Translations under genes and position numbers: made by a program
The notes under the pieces: generated by a model
What the model was told of the DNA's origin: nothing
The model's database searches: none
What the model saw: only the letters and a program-made list of their open reading frames with translations
Part shown: one piece after another, positions 47,951 through 59,604 of the stretch
Layout: the number at the start of each line of letters is the position of its first letter
Numbering within the stretch: position 1 is the stretch's first letter
From: Metallyticus violacea
Lineage: Eukaryota; Arthropoda; Insecta; Mantodea; Metallyticidae
Assembly: GCA_030762175.1 (NCBI GenBank)
Contig: CM060842.1
Coordinates: 46,594,001 to 46,658,000 of the forward strand
Direction: 5' to 3'
Length of the DNA stretch: 64,000 nt

Positions 47951-48990
47951 AGTAAGACCAAGACAAGAGTAAGACAAGACTTTAAGAGTAAGACCAAGAA
48001 TATTTTCTTTTTTACGTTATGGATCAGCTGTTTAAAGAACTAACATGTTCATTTGTTCCTCAGTCATCTATATACATTGCTTTCGAAGCAAAAAAAAAAA
48101 AAAATGTTTTTGGAAACATTTTCAGTACTACAACCTATAGCTTGAAAATAAAACTTGAAAATCTGATTTATGTTCCACGTTTTAAAAAACAGTATTCCTG
48201 AATGTGACAAAACAACTTGTCGCAGTTTCTGTTAGTTTTATTTTTTTTCCTCTTCTTCTCTTGCAGGTCTAACAGCAGTAAGCTGTTTCTAAATTAATGT
48301 ATGTATAAACTTACAAGGAAAATCCTCAGGTTTTAACAAACAAAACTGCACTAAAATTCTATTATTGGTCATTTACATACCTCTGAATTCAATATGATAT
48401 TCGTTTTTCTGAAAAGGCCGAGTAATACACTAGGTGGCTGCGTTGTCAATCTTCACTAGGGTTCGAACAAACAAAACTGTACCAAAATTCAGTTATAGGC
48501 CATTTATTTATCTCTAATTTCAATGTTGATTTTCGTTTCTCTTTAAAATGCCGTAGTTGCTCACTAGAGAGCTCCACTTAGTCGCTTCTTAGTTCGCCTT
48601 CTTGTGGTCAATTGAGATTGTCAGGTGCTGGTATTGCATGCTTCGAACTGCAGCATGTCTTCAGAAACCACTATTGGTCAACTGCGACGCTTTACAGAAA
48701 AACAAATATCACCATTGAATTGAGGGACATATAACTTGTATATAAATGAATCATTTTCCGTCATGTTTGTTCGACCTCGAAGATTTTCTTTGTTAGTTAT
48801 GCTATACACTTGAAAATGCTCCAAATATTTTGTTCACCTCGGATTTTAAAATAATGCTAACTTTGGGAATATAGAGGATGACATTCTCATAGTTTGCTTT
48901 TTCCAATACTTTTGGTAGTTACATTTCATTCATTATATTTAATTCCCCCAATTGTGCTCGAATATCTTCAGGAATTTGATTTACTTCTAA
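47951..48990. other. No feature recognised
   Basis: The words AAGAGTAAGACCAAGA repeat a few times at 47945-48000 as a short direct repeat. A run of 15 A residues lies at about 48089-48103. GTTCGAACAAACAAAACTG and GTTTTAACAAACAAAACTG recur near 48462 and 48330. Confidence 0.4.
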
Positions 48991-49002
48991 CCTTATAGTT
49001 CT

Positions 49003-49284
49003 CCGACCTTCTGATTTTGTTTATTTACGGACGCTCTTTAACATCTCAGGTCATCAGCGTCCCAATCTATTCAGGGCGTGAAACGACCCACAAATTTTGC
49101 TTAGAGGTCTCTTCTTTCAGGCTTGAGGTTCTTTTTCGTGCCGTAAATGTACGACACGGGATCCACGGCTTTACTTCCCTTCTGAAGGAAGTCCTACTTA
49201 AGATTTTTACGCCTGGCCGGGTTTGAACCAGCGATCTTGGGCTTAGAAGGCAAGTATGGTTGCCAATACACCACCAGGACCGAC
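49003..49284 (-). mobile_element. SINE-A, full-length copy
   Basis: Head at the right end, read on the plus strand as ACCACCAGGACCGAC. The B-box complement is GGCCGGGTTTGAACC and the tail is TTTATTTACGGACGCTCTTT at the left. The 8-bp target duplication ATAGTTCT lies at 48995-49002 and 49285-49292. Confidence 0.95.
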
Positions 49285-49294
49285 ATAGTTCTAC

Positions 49295-50247
49295 GAAATT
49301 TCTCTCTTAATACACTATTTAATTTACTTTCTTTTGCAATATTAGTTTGCAAATGTGCATCCATATGTTTAGTAATTATCTTGCATTCCAGATATGTAAA
49401 TAATGATAACTGCTTTATTATTTTATCGTCTATTATTATTTTACACCTCTTTTATACTTTCCTCTGATTTAGTCTCTCTTTAGTTAAACAAATGCCCTTT
49501 ATGCAATGACTAACATTTATATACTTAAAATGAAGATAAATGTTTCATTTTTTCGTTTGTTTCAAAGGATTATACTTTAATGTAATTGCAATATGTAGGT
49601 GAGTACGCTGGGACAAGGTATGTAGATAGAACGTTAAGTTGCTATTAACTGCCGAACCATAAAAGGGTGAGGCGCTATTTTCATTACTCAAGTCTAACGA
49701 AATTATTTGAAGCCTTTCGGCTTCTTTTGGCAGAGAGTTTGCTCTATTTGTTAGCCCAGGGCTCTTCCACTTCATGTTACGGTACGCCCATGCAATTATA
49801 TAATAGAAAAGCATTACATGTGTAAAGAAGGCAAGGCGTGTCTAATAGACCTGCAGGTCGTGTGTCCGCATAAGGCCTGAGTATAGGTCAACTGGTACCA
49901 CAGTACATGCTTACCTAAATCATCTGACAGGAAGAACATGGAGTATAAAGCCTTCCAGACATTCAGCTTTCTTGATGCATTAATTCAATGTTGATCGTTT
50001 CGATCTATAGGAATGCGCTTTGACAACTGTGAGCAATCAGCTGTGTGTTCCTAGAGGCCTTTGTTTTGAGGAAAATGTGATAAATGCATGCGGAATTTCA
50101 GCCTACGCACTGAGCTGTTACCGGCCAAGACTGGCGACTAATTAACTGGCACTCTAATTAGAGCTGTTCTGCATTCAAGAAGCAGCAAATTATCTGGAAA
50201 GCAATACCATGTCGAATATGGAGTCAAGGCTTCTTGTGTATTATGAA
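49295..50247. other. No gene recognised
   Basis: The minus-strand 89-codon frame at 49545-49814 shows no motif. The stretch just before the microsatellite is more GC-balanced but unassigned. Confidence 0.45.
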
Positions 50248-50248
50248 C

Positions 50249-50350
50249 AGTAGTACTACTATTAGTAGTAGTGATGGTTGTAGTAGCAGTAGTAGTAGCA
50301 GTAGTAGTAGTAATAGTAGTAGTAATAGTAGTAGTAGTAGTAGTAGTAGT

Positions 50351-50400
<50 letters not shown>

Positions 50401-50551
50401 CAGTAGCAGTAGTAGTAGTAGTAGTAGTAGCAGCAGCAGTAGTAGTAGTAGTAGTAGTAGTAGCAGCAGTAGTAGTAGTAGTAGTAGCAGCAGCAGCAGT
50501 AGTAGTAGTAGTAGCAGCAGCAGCAGTAGTAGTAGTAGTAGTAGTAGTAGT

Positions 50552-50583
<32 letters not shown>

Positions 50584-50772
50584 TAGCAGTAGTAGCAGCA
50601 GCAGCAGTAGTAGTAGTAGCAGTAGTAGTAGTAGTAGTAGTAGTAGCAATAGTAGTAGTAGTAGTAGTAGTGATAGTAGTAGCAGTAGTAGTAGTAGTAG
50701 TAGTAGTAGTGATAGCAGTAGCAGTAGTAGTAGTAGTAGTAGCAGCAGTAGTAGTGTAGTTGTAGTAGTAGT

Positions 50773-50822
<50 letters not shown>

Positions 50823-50892
50823 CAGTAGTAATAGTAGTAGCAGCAGCAGTAGTAGTAGCAGCAGTAGTAGTAGTAATAGTAGTAGTAGTAGC

Positions 50893-50925
<33 letters not shown>

Positions 50926-50945
50926 TGTAGTTGTAGTAATAGGTG
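50249..50945. repeat. Long TAG/CAG trinucleotide array
   Basis: About 690 bases of AGT units with frequent AGC blocks and a few AAT, GAT and TGT variants. It leaves long open frames of serine, valine/alanine or leucine that are artefacts of the repeat. The minus-strand 345-codon frame simply reads across it. Confidence 0.98.
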
Positions 50946-51110
50946 TATGTTTATTGTTATAAAATTCTATATACACATTACAAAATATTTTATGCTGGAT
51001 CGTAAACCGTACATGCCCAAGTATTATACACAAATTAGAAAGAGGAACACATAAAAATAAAACTATATTAATAATAAATGAATAAACATTATAATGGGAC
51101 AAACTTATAT
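50946..51110 (-). repeat. Tail segment shared with 28.2 kb
   Basis: TATACACATTACAAAATATT, CGTAAACCGTACATGCC and AAGTAT match the order at 28228-28292. Both copies begin right at a trinucleotide array. Confidence 0.55.
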
Positions 51111-51650
51111 TTACAGATATATGAATGGAAACATATGACATATTCCTTATAATTACAGTAGTTATTGTGTTATAATTGCTTCTAGCTTCGCGTACTTTGG
51201 CTAGGAAAATGCTCATATTCAACCAACTAGTGTGGTTCGCAAACAGGTCCCTGCTTGCCAATGAATCTCTAATTGCCTTAAAATGTTTTCAGGAAACTTC
51301 GTTTTTCTCATGTGTTCCCATTGAGATCATTGGACCAGAATATGTACTCATTTCTCATTCCTGCCACAAAATAAGATGATTCTCCTATCAGGACCATCCG
51401 TTATATTTTGAGCCTGCCAACTTCCTAGTCTAAACCAGAACATTCCTGATGTCGCCTTTCTCCCTAGAATGAATGTAGTACCTCTTTACCCTAGGTTAGT
51501 TTAGTGTCATTCGATAGGCTAAAAGAGACTTTCGTGTTACACCTTGCCTCGATTTCTTGCCTGCTGATACCCTCTAGCTTTGTTCTAACCTTTTTCAATA
51601 TATATATGTAAAATATAACATCCAAAACGTGGTGTTATACTTTAAATCTC
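51111..51650. other. No feature recognised
   Basis: The minus-strand frame from 51261 (start MASRDLFANHT) leads into the array but shows no family motif. Confidence 0.4.
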
Positions 51651-51708
51651 TTGTCTACCGTCTGTAGTGCCTCAGTAATTAAAACGGGCGTTAAACACTA
51701 TTAAAATA
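51651..51708 (+). mobile_element. SINE-B, 3-prime fragment only
   Basis: TGTAGTGCCTCAGTAATTAA and AACGGGCGTTAAACACTATT are the family tail. Confidence 0.85.
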
Positions 51709-51959
51709 TTCTGGTGTCTATAGCATTTAGCGCGAATTGTTGACTGGTCTCCCTGCATTAGTCTAAGCAATTGTTTCACCGCCCTTATTTTTCTGTTAAC
51801 CATATCTTCATAGCAACCTAATTCCCTCATGACTCCACAATTTGTGTTCCTTTGGAGAACCCGAGATATTATAAGTCATACACATAGTCTTTATGATAGG
51901 CTGCAAGTGACGTACCAAATAAAACCACCGCAGTACCTAAGTACACTACTTGTCGTCTA

Positions 51960-52336
51960 GCTTGATTGGAAGGATTTGTAAGGACAGAGCAGGAATTTTC
52001 GGTACTTCAGGCATGCTTAAGCGTGGTCGTTTATGCCAATACCCCACTGGAGCATTTTCGGGAGAATAGGAAGTGTTAGGGAGACATTACTCGGCTAGAA
52101 TCCACGGGCATAGAAGGATCTGTGATAATGTTTCCAGATAGAGCACCCCAAGGCCAGATTCCCCTCTCCAAGGAGTTCCAGTTATTCAAAAGGGCCGCTT
52201 CCACACCAAACACGGGGACAGAAATCTTTCCAAAGCGCAAGCCATCGTCAAACCGCACATAGCAGGCACCTAGAATCCTATAACAAAACCAACGGAATGA
52301 AATCATATTGAATAGGAGAGCGGAAAGTGAAAAGTG
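51960..52336 (-). mobile_element. SINE-C, head missing
   Basis: The 3-prime end is at CTTGATTGGAAGG. Body words shared with sister copies are GGTACTTCAGGCATGCTTAA, CCAAAGCGCAAGCCATCGTC and AAAACCAACGGAATGAAATC. The head is replaced by a (GT)n tract that starts at about 52334. Confidence 0.78.
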
Positions 52337-52339
52337 TGT

Positions 52340-52395
<56 letters not shown>
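52334..52395 (+). repeat. (GT)n microsatellite inside SINE-C
   Basis: About thirty GT units, with one TA interruption, at the point where the SINE-C head would begin. Confidence 0.97.
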
Positions 52396-52396
<1 letters not shown>

Positions 52397-52843
52397 CCAG
52401 CATTCTGGCCTACTATGAGAATGTTCTCTTAGACAACTTTTCATAAGAGATGATGTGCTGGAAAGGAACAGGCGACACTAGCCGTAGGTTTGCTCCCTGC
52501 CTGTTTATTGTGCACCATTAAAGTGGATAGAGTCTATATTGTTCTGTGAGAACATTTTACAAATGCATGGGCATCTACTTTTAATTATAACTTTGTATTA
52601 ATTATCTGTCGTTTAAACAAATTATTTTGTTTTAGTTTGCTTCATTTATTAATAGTATTATATACTAATAAGAAATAAAATGCTGTTAATTTTATCATGC
52701 TAGAGGAATTGACAATATCCATTGGGTGCATGTAGTGTATTAGCTAATATCAGTCCTATCGAAAGGGTGTTTTATGATTAACTGCCATGTAACTTAATGT
52801 GCAAAAGGTTTTATAAACCAATGAAAAACCATTTGTACTTCGG
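52396..52843. other. No feature recognised
   Basis: Spacer between the two opposed SINE-C copies. Confidence 0.5.
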
Positions 52844-53320
52844 TGCACGGGGCCGAAGTGATTCGGGCGATAACACTTGAGACTCGCATTTAGGAGATCC
52901 CGGATTCAAATCTTTTGGGGTTGGTCATCCTGATCTGCTTCCCCCTGGTCGCTTAGGCGAATGCTTACTTTCCACTCCCATTTCATTCGTTGGTTCTGCT
53001 ACAAGGTCGAAAGTGCCAGAACGAAGTGAGTTGGAGCGGAGAGATGGTGGCTTTACTCTTTGAAATGTTTCTGTCCTCGCAACTGGTATGGAAGCCGAAC
53101 TTCTGAGGGGCTGGAACTCCTTTAGCTTGGGACTTCTCTATTGACATTTGGATATTCATGCAGTCATCGCCCGTGGATGTTGGCCTCCCAATGTCTCCCC
53201 CAACTGGTCCTTTCCCCGGATGTGTCTCCATTGGGGGCGAAGGTACAAACGGACAGCCGTGAACATGGCTGAAGTACGAAAGTAGCCTCTTCGGCCCCGA
53301 AATAATTCAATCCAACAACA
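52844..53320 (+). mobile_element. SINE-C, full-length copy
   Basis: The head ACGGGGCCGAAGTGATTCGG and B-box-like CCCGGATTCAAATC give the plus-strand orientation of the family. The body has GGTCGCTTAGGCGAATGCTT and TTCGTTGGTTCTGCTACAAG. The 3-prime end reads AGCCGTGAACATGGCTGAAG and AATTCAATCCAAC. With the copy at 51960 it makes a head-to-head inverted pair. Confidence 0.85.
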
Positions 53321-54185
53321 GGCCAGTTTTACCCCGAAACCAAACTGTATCTTGGAGAATCTTTGATACTAATATCTTAAAGAATCTCACAAGGATGCGA
53401 ATTAGTAGGGGATACTCTTCCTTTGTGTTCAATGAATTGTACCAATTCGCAACGCACAACAAAATTACTTTGTATTCATTGCTGTGGAGCAATCCTAACG
53501 CGAATTTTCTAGTTTAGTTCGCTACAATAATTTTAAATAATATGCTTCATATTTTTACTTGTCCCTAAATTTCGACACGGATAAGAAATGTTGATTCCAA
53601 ACCATTTGGCGTCCGCTTAAAATTGTCATTTTGGTGCAATACAAACCCATTAATGCTTGGAAAACATAAACTTGAATCATGCAGATCATTTCTTAAAGAC
53701 CTTTTTAGTTCCAGAACATCGCTTTCCTAAAACAATAAATTTAGGGCTTTTTGTTACAACAAAAATTAAACTTGCAGTTAACAAAAAGGAGTTAGAGAGC
53801 TCATGTTGAAAGTAAAAGCTGTCCTGGCAACGTTTTATTCAGCACAAATTACAAAACCCGTCGCTGTTCCAAACTACATACCTGTTATATTTCAAGTAGA
53901 GAGATTCAGAACGGACGCGTAACACGATCAGAGATGAAGATAATTGTTGAGTTGTCGCCCCTGAGCCTTGCAACACGTGTGACATTTAGACTTCACGGTG
54001 CATAACTTCGACCTTGAGAATGTGGGGTGTCCGTAGCCAAGGGCAACTTATTGCGCCCTTCAAAATTTGCACGCTGATCTGGAATCCTAGCCGACCTCTG
54101 GCAGAATGTTGGAATCGCATTCAAGTTTGGGAAATTCTAGCCTCGGATATTTAAAACGCTTGCTGTTGCACATTCATGAACAACA

Positions 54186-54218
<33 letters not shown>

Positions 54219-54748
54219 CTTATACAATAAGAAATTAATGTTCAAAACTAAAATCACGCTGTTGAAAATGGTCCTTTTAAAATGAATACTATTCCTAAAC
54301 GAAGTATATGATCATTTACATTATGAAGCATTGATTCGACATGACCATATTTTCTGGTCGTTAGACAATCCGCACGAGAATAGAGAGCGATTTTGGATTT
54401 TCAGAAGTACGATAAAAATTAAGGAAGGAAGGAAGGAAGGAAGGAAGCTGGATAAAACAGAAGGAAGAACTAATGGGATTTGCTGCCATTTCTAGGAGTA
54501 CGATTTGTTTATCTGTGGAGTGACGTATAATTTCAGTGTTTCATTCTTAGAAATATTTCATTTAATCCTTTGTTATATAGGATGTTAATGAACAAAACCA
54601 GAATATTTTCACCCTGTGTAAGAGAGATCTTAGCAAGTCGTTTGAGACATGGAACTCAGGATCTATGATTTCGAACTTTCATGTTAAAACAAAAATATCC
54701 AAAGAGGTATGAAGATCTCTAAAACTTCTATAGTTTTATTTTAAATTA
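53321..54748. other. No gene; two short microsatellites
   Basis: (AAT)n is at 54188-54217 and (GGAA)n at 54420-54447. The block at about 53900-54150 is more GC-rich but unassigned. Confidence 0.5.
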
Positions 54749-56059
54749 TACAAGGGCTATTCAATAAAACTTAACATAATTTTTGACAATGTGCTGCTGG
54801 GGGCTGGAGAGATGGCTAGCGTCCTATACGGGAAGAGGAGGACTTTATCTGCCAAGTAAAACATTACGTACTGTATGTGTATTATCTATTCATATACTTA
54901 TGGCGGTACGTTCTCGTTGCAGAATATAAATAGTTGCGTTGTCAGCACATTCCTCTGACTAGCCTGGCTAGCCATCTCTCCAGCTCCCAGCAGTACCTTT
55001 ACTCATTCTCATAATTTTGTTGATCTTTCTCAAAGTGTGCCTGTTGGATGCAATGCATTTGTCCTTTCGTTTCTGTCAGTCTTCAAAGACATGCTGGGAA
55101 CCATTAGTTTTTGACAGATCCTTCAGAATCACCTCCACAGCCTTCACCACTGTTTTTGACTATGGGAAGTGTGGTGGTTTTTTTTTCAATTTGCAGAAAA
55201 GGAAAAATGTCATACGGGCTAAATTAGGACTATAGGGAGGGTGAGGCACACACTTCGCATTGATTTTTGTGAGATATACAGCAACATTTGTGATGCATAG
55301 CCGTGGTGCAACTTGTTACAAGGAAGGTTTTTTTTTTAATTATTTTTAATGCTGTCGGTGATTATGGAGATTTCTACACACAATTTTGATATTTGCGCTC
55401 AGGATCGAAATTATGTAGTTAAGTTTCATCTGCAGTGATTACCTTTGAATGAAACCACCCATCTTCCTGTAACATCATCTTTAATTGCATGCGAATTTGT
55501 ACGGACATCCTTTTGTTCGAGAATCAGCCGCCCTGGAACCACCTGCGCACAAATATGTCCCATGTGCAACTTTTCATGTGAGTGGCACCCAGTAACCTTT
55601 TCAAAATTTCTGAAGTGTTGTTAATGTTCTTCGACTATCCTCTCTCACAATGACAGCAGCAGTGCTAATGTTTTTCTTCCCTTACAGCACAAACTGGAGC
55701 GCTGAGTTCAATTTACTTTGAAATTGTTATCCTGCTCTCTTTAAATGTTTTAAACCACCTTCGAGCTGTGCTCTAGGGAAGAATGCACTCTCCATAGACC
55801 TCAGCTGAAGATTTGTTGAGACGAAAGCAGAGTTTCTGAGCAGTATAGTTGTTCGTTGCGTGTCTTATTCATTTTGCTATAGCAACTGTACATATGTGAA
55901 CCTGCAGACCTCTCGAAGGCGGGAACCGGAAGTGATAACAATGAACTATTACCAGATGTACATTATGCATTATGCTAACAAAACATTGTGAAGTTAAATT
56001 TTATCCCCAGAAATTAAGCCAGTAAAAAAAAGTATATTTCTTTATGAACAGACCTTGTA
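54749..56059 (-). mobile_element. Mariner DNA transposon (-), decayed, with terminal repeats
   Basis: TACAAGGGCTATTCAATAAA at the left and, in reverse, TACAAGGTCTGTTCATAAAG at the right are imperfect terminal repeats ending in TA. Minus-strand coding remnants follow the mariner order. LNKSSAEVYGECILP and STARRWFKTFKES (about 55730-55840) are from the helix-turn-helix region. VITADET (about 55420-55445) is the first catalytic Asp block. LHHGYAS (about 55295-55315) stands for the second, with Asp changed to Gly. VPHPPYSPNLA and FFLFCKLKK (about 55180-55250) are the third Asp block, with Asp changed to Asn. At 1.3 kb it is the usual length. Stops and three altered motifs make it dead. Confidence 0.78.
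54794..54993. repeat. 27-bp inverted repeat within the mariner
   Basis: CTGCTGGGGGCTGGAGAGAT at 54794 and its complement ending at 54993 (arms 54794-54820 and 54967-54993) match at 26 of 27 bases, with a 146-base spacer. It is not part of the mariner termini. Confidence 0.92.
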
Positions 56060-56143
56060 ATAAACAACAGTAGTTACGCTAAACTATGCTCGTTACCAAA
56101 AACATGCCTTCATTTAAAAGTTACATTTGCATCTGCAGTTTTA

Positions 56144-56144
<1 letters not shown>

Positions 56145-56234
<90 letters not shown>

Positions 56235-56258
56235 GCTGTTGTTGTTGTTGTTGTTGTT
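56145..56258 (+). repeat. (TTA)n and (TTG)n compound microsatellite
   Basis: TTA units to about 56194, then TTG units to about 56258 with one CTG. Confidence 0.97.
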
Positions 56259-56961
56259 ATTGAATTAAGAGTCGGGTAAAAGGGATGCATAGTAGGCAAC
56301 CTTCCTTGAATTTTGTTACTGAATTATTTTTTTAAATAGTAATGGATGACATTAATGAAACAATTCGTAACGCATAACATGTGATTTTGGTATCAGTAAT
56401 ACAAATAAACTACAATATGCAATTACATTTATAAAGAAAGAAACTTAAAATGGAATACGCTGAAAGATCGCAAACAAAGATACAACAAAGGTAAATTAAA
56501 TTAAAGTGCACAATTTTTACAGAAATTACTCGAACTGGCAATCTCCAGCAACAAGACAGACATTACACCGCCTTAGATAAGAGTATCTAGTACTTTAAAG
56601 CTTAGTTATTTAATTAGAGATCTTTGAACATCTTATTTTTCCCAGACTAACAACTATTACGCAAAAAAATAAAATTATAGATATCTCATAACGCAGGAAA
56701 GTAGAATCGCAACTTCATTGTTAACATTTCTGTTCCTGCTATTACACCAATGTAATGGAGTGCAATCATGTGGTTAGTCTCTTATAACACTAAATCATGT
56801 TGTTACGGTGATGTAGATAGATAAATAACATTTCAGTTTCTTATGAAGACTAAGAAGGCGTGAAATCATTCAAATATAAAATTTATTACTCCATACCTGC
56901 TATAATTTTTTTCGGTTATTCTGTCGCTAATAGTAAAAGTATTTTGTGTTATTCATCAATA

Positions 56962-56966
<5 letters not shown>

Positions 56967-57006
<40 letters not shown>
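56967..57006 (+). repeat. (AAT)n microsatellite
   Basis: About thirteen AAT units. The sequence between this and 56258 shows no gene. Confidence 0.96.
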
Positions 57007-57010
<4 letters not shown>

Positions 57011-57266
57011 CAATAACAACACTAACTATAAAAATTATGGTGTCAGTGTGGATTATGATTGATTATAGTGGCTATAGTGAGCAAGTGAGTAACTGCAAAC
57101 GTAGAGCTCTAAAAATAAAAATAATTGACGAATTTTGATATTTACTCTTGTCTTTGCATTGCATTACCATTGTCTAATGCAAAGAATCTTTGACTAGTGG
57201 TCACAATATCGTCATGTAACTCTAACATATTTTATCTAAGAGGCTCATCCCCTCTCCAAACCATTT

Positions 57267-57345
57267 ATTGTTGTTGTTGTTGTTGTTGTTGTTGTGGTGG
57301 TGGTGGTGGTGGTGGTGGTGGTAGTGGTGGTAGTGGTAGTAGATA
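57267..57345 (+). repeat. (TTG)n and (TGG)n compound microsatellite
   Basis: TTG units to about 57294, then TGG units with a few TAG. Confidence 0.96.
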
Positions 57346-57807
57346 TTGTTGCAGTTGTTCAAATTTAGGATCAATTTGAAAATATAACAAGACAACTACT
57401 GCGTAAATTAAGAGAAGAAGAAAAAAAACAGGGGCAGAAAAAATGAAATGTTAAATTAATTGCATGGAGTAACAATATTTTTAACATTATCAAAAACATT
57501 TATTAAGCTATTACTCAAATATTCTATTACACGAAATTTAAGCTTAACAAACAGGCTAACTGCTGTCGAAATGGATACAAAAATAATATTTTAAAGTTAT
57601 AGAACAAAAAAAAAAAAAAATTGGTCGATCCTCAAACTTGTGATCGCTTTACAGATGTTTTAATTTTTTGTTATTACCAGTACAAAACCAATTAAAGATA
57701 GTTGTTTTCGGCCCAATAAACCTTTATATTAAACAAACATAAATCTGATATCGTTATGCTGCTGTCAGATTTTAGAACACCGTACATATTATTTTGAATT
57801 TGGCGAT
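57346..57807. other. No feature recognised
   Basis: A-rich sequence with an A run near 57606. Confidence 0.5.
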
Positions 57808-57985
57808 AGCTTTGGGAGGGTAGTAAAGTCGTAGGTCCATTATTGTTGATTTACGGCACTAAAAATATCTGAGAGAAGAGGCTCTGAGCAAAAGTTATTG
57901 GCCCTTTCACGCTCTGTATTGAATGGGGCGATAATGACCTGAAATGTTTAAGAGCTGAAATGATTATTTACTGAAATGTAAATAA
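57808..57985 (+). mobile_element. SINE-A, head missing, diverged
   Basis: GGGAGGGTAGTAAAGTCGTA, GATTTACGGCAC, GAGCAAAAGTTATTGGCCC and TTTCACGCTCTGTATTGAAT match the SINE-A body. The head is absent and divergence is higher than in the other copies. Confidence 0.8.
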
Positions 57986-58740
57986 AACAAATCAACATTG
58001 TATTGTTTGGCAATGGGAATGCTGAGAAAAGTTAAACAAAAGCTAAATGAATCAGTAGGGTAAGCCTTAGTTAGTACGCCTGCTAACTGACTGAGTAAGG
58101 AAACTTTGGAGGATAAACATCGATTTTCTAAAATAGAAAACTTCCTAATAATAAATATTATTGCTATTGTTGAGTTGTTACATTTAGCGAATACACAGCT
58201 TACTGGAAGTGATTTAGAATCAAAAGGAAATTTGTTTCACTTCGTTTGTGCTATTTATTACAATGGAATCTTTTCATTTTAAAAATTCATACTAGAAATA
58301 GTAACTCTTGTATTTATGAAGTGTCTACATCCAAAAGCATACTTTACCAAAAGAAAAAAGCACTCCTCATTATGAGTACAAACCATTGAAATGAAAGTTG
58401 ATAGCTCTAACACGTTAGAATGAATAGTGACAGGTCTGCAGATTCCAATTCTTTTCTGTCAACTCCTAGCTCTCCAGCTGCGAGCATAGGGGATATATAA
58501 TCGCATGCTTTTACAAATCAAATAATTTAAGCTATTGACAGTGTTTGTTATGTCTTTAAAATACTGCAGTAAGAACCCACCTTGATCATCTTTCTTTGCC
58601 GCCTGGGTTACTGGATAGCATAACTTCACCATTATTGTTCAGCTAATTGGCATCATTTCAGCATCTTTCGGTCGCCCATCGCGTGAACGCTATTTCGATT
58701 TTATGCTTATTTCTATTACGTTGTAAAGCTGTTTAAAACG
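57986..58740. other. No feature recognised
   Basis: AT-rich sequence, no gene seen. Confidence 0.5.
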
Positions 58741-58754
58741 TTTGTTATTACAAG

Positions 58755-59033
58755 AGGTTTTAATGGTGTTAACGCCCGTTTTTTACTACTGAGGCACCAC
58801 AGCCGGTGGGCACTGATGATATATGAGATGAAATGATAATTGGAAAAGGGTTGTTTTTAAAGGAAGGAAGCGTTCCAGGTGTAAGTTTTAAGGTACCTAC
58901 CCGGCATTTGCTATTTATGAGGAATGATTGGAAAAAGGGTCTCGGTCAGGGAGGATGGTCCTAGTGAGAATCGACGCCCAGACCTGACGCTCACATTCCG
59001 CGCCTTTATGACCTCGGCCACCCGTGGTGATTC
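58755..59033 (-). mobile_element. SINE-B, full-length copy
   Basis: Head at the right (plus strand GACCTCGGCCACCCGTGGTG), tail at the left (GTTAACGCCCGTTTTTTACT). The target duplication TTATTACAAG (58745-58754) and TTATTATAAG (59034-59043) differs at one base. Confidence 0.93.
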
Positions 59034-59094
59034 TTATTATAAGATGACTGTAGCTATATTTTCTGGAAACGTTTGTTATTATTCCCTTTATTTG

Positions 59095-59601
59095 GATTTT
59101 TTGGATTATAGGAGGATATTTCGGTATTTCAGCCTTGCTCAAGGACTCTCCTAGTAGGTACACCTCTGGAAGGAAGGGATGAGGTGAGGGAAACACCGGT
59201 CAGGATCTACGGGCGGTGAGGCACAGACGTCTAACATTGTTTCCAGTTCACACTCCTACTCCGGCGGAGCTCCCCTCTAAGGACTTAAGAGCTCTTCAGA
59301 AGGGCCGCCTCCATTTCCGAGGCCGAGGCAGAAACCTTTCCAAGGTGCAAGCCACCGTCACACACACCAGCGCTCTTCGCTTTGGCACTTTCTACTCTGT
59401 AACGGAACCGACAGAATAAAATGGTATGAAATGTGAGAGCGGAATATTCATGGAAATGAAAGATCCATTCCAGCATTCGTCGAAGCGACCAGGGAAAACC
59501 ACGAATAAATCCCAAGGCCAAGATGGCCGGTCTAGAGGAATTTGAACCCTGGATCTCCGCATGCGATTCCTAAGCGTTACCTTATCAGCCATCTTGCTCT
59601 G
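59095..59601 (-). mobile_element. SINE-C, full-length copy
   Basis: 3-prime end at TTGGATTATAGGAGG. Body words are GGTATTTCAGCCTTGCTCAA, CTTTCCAAGGTGCAAGCCAC, GGAACCGACAGAATAAAAT and CATTCGTCGAAGCGACC. The head end reads GAATTTGAACCCTGGATC (B-box complement). It sits 62 bases from a SINE-B. Confidence 0.85.
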
Positions 59602-59604
59602 TTT

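Noticed and set aside
50224..51261. 345-codon minus-strand frame and 242- and 162-codon plus-strand frames with long Leu, Ser or Val/Ala runs
   Set aside because: They are produced by the trinucleotide array; no non-repeat part shows a protein family.
56086..56268. Leucine-rich small protein
   Set aside because: It is the translation of a TTA/TTG microsatellite.
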